64,000 nt of DNA from Amaranthus tricolor. Its lineage: Eukaryota; Streptophyta; Magnoliopsida; Caryophyllales; Amaranthaceae. Position numbers and translations under genes: made by a program. The DNA lies in the NCBI RefSeq assembly GCF_026212465.1, contig NC_080057.1, positions 15,501,487-15,565,486 on the forward strand. The letters run 5' to 3'. The first letter of the stretch is position 1; every line of letters begins with the position of its first letter. The notes under the pieces were generated by a model. That model was not told the origin of the DNA. It did no database searches and saw only the letters and a program-made list of their open reading frames with translations. Shown piece after piece: positions 59,983 to 64,000 of this stretch.

Positions 59983-61600
59983 CACTGCAAAAAAAAAGTC
60001 TTAGTTGTGACATTCATAAATGCCAAATGTTAACATTTGTAAATGTCACCAAAAAACTTAGTGACATTTGGTAGAAGTCATCACAATATCGCATGTCACA
60101 ACATAAATTATGACGGCTTATGAATGTCACAATAATTGCGACACCTTAAATTGTAACATTAATTATGACATGTATAAATGTCAAATTTTTGAAACAGTTG
60201 TGAGACCTAAGTGTGTCAAATTAGTTATGTTTTTTTCATCTTATATTGTTATATTCATGAAAATACTAATGGTTGGGATGATTGTATTTAGTTATAAAAT
60301 ACCAATTAAAAATAGCATTTACAATAATAAAAAATATGAAAATAAAAATAATAATAATTAAGAATCTAAAATAAATATATATTTATCTCAATGTATTCAA
60401 CCTCCAAACACATATTCAATACACATAACAAGTAAAATTGTATAATTAACTTATCTTGATAAAGATTTAAAAAAAAAAACACATCTAGGTATAAACAAAT
60501 AACATTTTAAAGCTTCAAATTTTACTCCATTTCTTCGATCACACGACTCATTATTACCCTTGCTTTGCCTTTAATTTGGAATCTACAAAACAAGGTATAT
60601 GTAACACAATTATTTATTAAATTGATTGATAACAAAAAGTAGCAAAATTTTACAATAGAAAATAATTAGCAAAACAAGGTTAAGTAAGACAAATAACAAT
60701 TTGTTCATTTAGTTGCTAAACAGAGTACACAAAATATATGAGATCCCAAGTACAAGGTGCTGCAGAGGCTTCAAGGAAAGGAAAAGTGCAAGAAACAAAT
60801 GGACTGAACACTTACAAATCAACGTACAATGGATCTTCCCATTGGAAAATGTGCAACCATAAGTAATATAGCAAATGCACAGTAGATATGTGTTGGCCTC
60901 AACTTTGCAGCAGAGAGGCATCACAACATCCGAATTGAATTAAAATTGCAACAATAATCTAAATAGACGCAGGATTGGAAAACAAATTAGCACCAACCTC
61001 ATTCACCAATACAGGCATAAGTTGAAATGCAGGACATTGTCATTGATAACAAAAAAAAATGGGATACAAGTATAATTACTCAATATTCAAATGAACTCAA
61101 AACCATGTATTAGTTTGCAAGAAATGCCAGACTAACATCAAGTTACCTGTTGTTTTTGTTGTAGTTGTTTCTCAGATGCACTACTTTCAACATTATGACC
61201 AAAAGTTTGAGACATTAGATCTATTCCATTAATATATGCAGTGTGATATAAATGAAGTTCAGCTTGCATTACCTCAATGGACGCATCAATGCTAGCCTTG
61301 TCTTTAAGGTGGTTTTCTATGGATCTAGAATGATTATTAGATAACTCTTCATTCCTCGTATCCATTAATTCTGCTCGAAATCCTGGAACTTATGACTTTT
61401 TAACCCCCAACTCCAAAACTGCCTGCTCTTCCTGGTGTGTCCTCGCCCATACAAATATCCCATGCTTCTCTTTGAATGGCGTACTCGATACTCTTCCATA
61501 CAAATATCCCTTCTCTTTAGGAAATTTTTCAGTAGCTCGTCTCTTCCATTTTTTCCTTGGCAAAATCCTATATGAAATAAAATTCATGAATAATCAAGTT
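59983..61600 (-). mobile_element. CACTA element remnant
   Basis: A CACTA-type terminus 'cactgcaaaaaaaa' at 59983 is followed by subterminal motifs 'gtgacattcataaatgcc', 'catttgtaaatgtcac' and 'cttagtgacatttgg'. Minus-strand ORFs at 61587-61390 ('PRKKWKRRATEKFPKEKG', 'IFVWARTHQEEQAVLE') and 61365-61138 (helical, Gln-rich) may be pieces of an En/Spm-type protein, but this is weak. The right end is not found and the LINE follows. Confidence 0.45.
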
Positions 61601-61682
61601 AGATACAATAATTACATATAACTTGCCATGAAAAGAGTATTCTTATTCTTGGCGTAAGCTCCTTTCTTGTTTATATGTGTGA

Positions 61683-63308
61683 ACTCAAAAAAGTCAATGT
61701 ATCGGCCTATTGGGGCTTTCTCTTCCTAATTTTAGTGTATCAATCAGAGAGGAATATGTTAACAACTCCCTTATTATATCGTCAATCTGGGAGCCCCACC
61801 GATCACTTGGTGATGCTATTCGAAGCTTCCCTATTACTCTTTTTGTGGATTACATTCCAGAAGGTATGTCTCCCTCTTGGCTTAAAAGTATCTTCGAAAA
61901 AGATGGGCTTGTTGAGGACGTTTTCATCGCAAAGATAGCCAGAAAACACATAAACGCTGTATTTGGCTTCGTCAGATTCTCCAAATTCCAGGATGCAAAG
62001 AAGGCCATCAATCGATTGAATGGCTTTGCTGTGAGGGGTGCGAAATTGAGGGTTTCAATGGCTAAATATAACAGAGATGGCTCTGTAATTAAGAAGCAGA
62101 AAGCAATTGTTGAAGAAACATCCTCTGGATTCAGAATGATCAATACACCCTCCTTCACAGACCAGAGGAAATACTCTGAGGTCCTTATGGGGAAGCAGAG
62201 TCTGATCGTTAATGAAACTAGGGGTCTCAATGTCATTCCCTTATGCTTCACCATGAATGCAGTAGAGAATGAAGAAATTTTTGTCTTGTTGAATCGAGCC
62301 ATTATTGCAGAGAATACGGAGGTCATTAACCTCGCACAAGCTGAAATTGAAGTCTCGGCCAATGTCAATTCAGTAAAGGGTATGTGTTCCCTTTCCCCTA
62401 CTAAAATTCTGATTGTGTTTGAATCATTGAAGGATGCTGTAGATGCTGTCTCTGGTACTAGTGTTTTGTGGAATGTTTTTGATGACATTAGAATGTGGTC
62501 TGAGGGTGAGATGTTTGATGATAGACTAGTATGAATTGAATGTTATGGAATTCATCCCAAATGCTGGACAAAGGAAAATGTCAGGAGAATTGGTGAGAAA
62601 TGGGGCCCTGTTTTGTCCATAGATAATAGAGTAGATGGACTGTGTTGCCTTACCTATGCGCGTATGCTTGTGAGAACCAAAGCCCAGAATAAGATTGATG
62701 TCCGTATTAGGCTCCTCTTTGAACACGGTAGCTGTGATGTGTGGGTCAAGGAGAGCCCCTGGTATAGTGGGAAGCAAAACAAATTTGCCGTGGATAGTGA
62801 TGTAGTTGTTGATGCTGCATATGGGCCATTAACAGAAATGCAAAACAAATATTCTGTTTCTGAGAATGCAGGAAAGCATTGTACTAAACATGGGTGCTCA
62901 TCCTTCATCGACCCTATTCTGGGAGAACTAATAAATAGACCTGAATGGACTAATGAACATATGTGGTATGACCCCATTGAGGTGAACGAAACAGCCGGAT
63001 GGCTTATGGTAAAGTCAGTCGCTACGCTTCGACCTGATAGTCATACCTGTGAGGGACAGGATGTACTCTGTGATGACACCTCATCTTCGCGTAGTAAGCC
63101 CAGAAACTCCCGAGTTAGACCAAGAAATAAAAGTAACCAACAACAGTGTGATATGCAAGTGCCTACTCTATCAAAGAGCTGCTTGGAGACCCTGGATACT
63201 TGGAATACCGCAAAGCTCTTGGGTATTTCATCATCTGATGAAGGTGCTGTTATAACCGGTCTCAGAAAGTCGAAAAGGCTTCTGATCATGGATGGTAAAC
63301 CCGATTGA
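61683..63308 (+). pseudogene. LINE (L1) ORF1 with RRM domain
   Basis: One frame from about 61683 to TGA 63306-63308, broken only by TGA at 62532-62534, where relatives read TGG ('VWIECYGIHP'). No ATG precedes the domain, so the start is lost. The RRM runs at about 61840-62070 with RNP2-like 'ITLFVDYIPEGM' and RNP1-like 'NAVFGFVRFSKF'. The second half has the plant L1 ORF1 block 'ECYGIHPKCWTKENVRRIGE' and 'GPVLSIDNRVDGL', and ends in a tail with 'LGISSSDEGAVITGLRKSK'. ORF1 proteins bind LINE RNA. Confidence 0.8.
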
Positions 63309-63425
63309 AATGGGGAAGATGGAGAAGCTAGGCTTTGGTAGGACATGGATAAGGTGGATTATGAACTGTGTCAGCACTGCATCGATGTCTATCCTCCTAA
63401 ATGGTGGTGGTGTAATGAACATTTT
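63309..63425 (+). pseudogene. LINE RT scrap joined to ORF1
   Basis: 'EKLGFGRTWIRWIMNCVSTA' and 'SMSILLNGG' are from the palm/finger part of the L1 reverse transcriptase, which should lie more than 2 kb further on. The endonuclease and RT front are missing, so an internal deletion joined the two parts. The sequence then passes into the next gene. Confidence 0.65.
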
Positions 63426-63427
63426 TT

Positions 63428-64000
63428 CCACGAGTTACTTTGGTAGGCGTAATGCCAACGAGGTTGACTCTTTAAATTAGGAGGATGAGCATATTAATTC
63501 TAATTCAGAGGAGAATGATGACAGAAGCTCTAGATGCAGCGATTAGAGATGGTGCTCCATCTCAAGACTGGCTTAGAATTGATAAGGTTGATCAAAGATT
63601 GATTGATGCATGGATGACCTGGAATGATGACAAATCCATGAATGAAAATAGAGAATTTAGGATAGGGCAAGAGTTTAGCTCCTTAGACCAACTTAAAAAG
63701 AATGTTAAAGCATCGGCGATTTCTAACAATAGAAACTTTCGTGTAATTGAGTCGGAGACTCATACCTTCCACCTAATGGTTGGTGAGGCAACGATCACAT
63801 TGCAAGATGTGGCAGTTATAATGGGACTGCCCATTGAAGGACAAGCAGTGATAGGTCATAAAGAGGAAAATTGGCCAGCATTAGTTCATGAGCTACTAGG
63901 GGATTGGCTAGAAAACCCTCAAGACCCCACACAGCCGAAGATCATCATTGGATCCTCGTTGAAGTTGACTTGGCTCTGAAAGCATTTCAGCGTGCTAGAG
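63428..64000 (+). pseudogene. MuDR DNA-binding domain joined to plant mobile domain, 3' partial
   Basis: An acidic stretch ('EDEHINSNSEENDD', 63481-63522, another frame) precedes the ORF starting at ATG 63485. Residues ~53-95 ('FRIGQEFSSLDQLKKNVKAS', 'NNRNFRVIES') match the DNA-binding domain of MuDR transposases. Straight after, 'TFHLMVGEATITLQDVAVIM' and 'GLPIEGQAVIG' is the start of a plant mobile domain (MAIN/MAIL type, also carried by transposons). The ORF stops at TGA 63977-63979 where relatives have Arg ('LTWL' then R.HF); coding goes on to the window edge ('KHFSVLE'). The MULE catalytic domain is not seen between the two. Confidence 0.7.

Overview
The window is AT-rich nuclear DNA of a flowering plant, most likely a eudicot with a repeat-rich genome. 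I find no intact host gene. Nearly everything recognisable is a transposable element or its debris: LTR retrotransposons of SIRE-type Copia, other Copia, Athila and Tat-like Ty3/gypsy, one Cassandra LTR, a LINE, hAT, Mutator-like (MULE) and CACTA elements, Stowaway-like MITEs, and long microsatellites. The plant call rests on these families (Athila with a tRNA-Asp-type primer site, Cassandra with its 5S rRNA-like core, BED-finger hAT, plant mobile domain). The species cannot be read from the sequence.

Layout. 1-3112: 3' end of a SIRE-type Copia element (env-like ORF, polypurine tract, 3' LTR). About 3.1-11.9 kb: a second, decayed SIRE-type element (5' LTR part, primer site, gag, protease, integrase, RT, RNase H). 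It carries a nested SIRE-type solo LTR (6653-8042) at the gag/pol boundary and a tiny LINE tail inside RT. 11884-21850: an Athila element on the minus strand, inserted into the tail of that Copia, with its own integrase split by a Cassandra LTR (16673-16943). Its outer (5') LTR is cut off at about 21850. 21.9-26.5 kb: LTR fragments and small MITEs. 26.5-30.8 kb: a dead Copia element interrupted by a CACTA MITE (3-bp TSD) and a MULE (9-bp TSD). 31-37.6 kb: a palindromic repeat array, a ZMYM-type hAT relic on the minus strand, and a nearly intact BED-type hAT transposase gene. 37.9-41.4 kb: microsatellites and a Stowaway MITE. 41387-46827: a complete but dead Copia element with two short LTRs. 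46.9-52.6 kb: degenerate tandem repeats and MITEs in very AT-rich DNA. 52682-53969: a MULE whose whole core is ATT/AAT microsatellite. 54660-56005: a solo LTR of the same Athila family. 56.5-58.4 kb: a Tat-like gypsy relic with a minisatellite and LTR. 58.5-59.7 kb: degenerate repeats. 59983-about 61.6 kb: a CACTA remnant. 61.7-63.4 kb: a LINE ORF1 joined to a scrap of its RT. 63.4 kb to the edge: a Mutator DNA-binding domain joined to a plant mobile domain.

The order of insertion can be read from the nesting: the Copia at 5-11 kb is older than the solo LTR and the Athila inside it, and the Athila is older than its Cassandra LTR; the Copia relic at 26-31 kb is older than its CACTA and MULE inserts. 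Most premature stops are explained by C-to-T or G-to-A changes (CAR to TAR, TGG to TAG/TGA, CGA to TGA), as expected for methylated silenced elements.

The least ordinary signals are hairpin-forming repeat sets with paired (compensatory) changes in the Athila 3' region and in the SIRE LTR, the MULE with a microsatellite core, the MuDR-PMD domain pairing at the right edge, and a family of degenerate 'GTAGGTGTTTATAGTAT' tracts found at three places.
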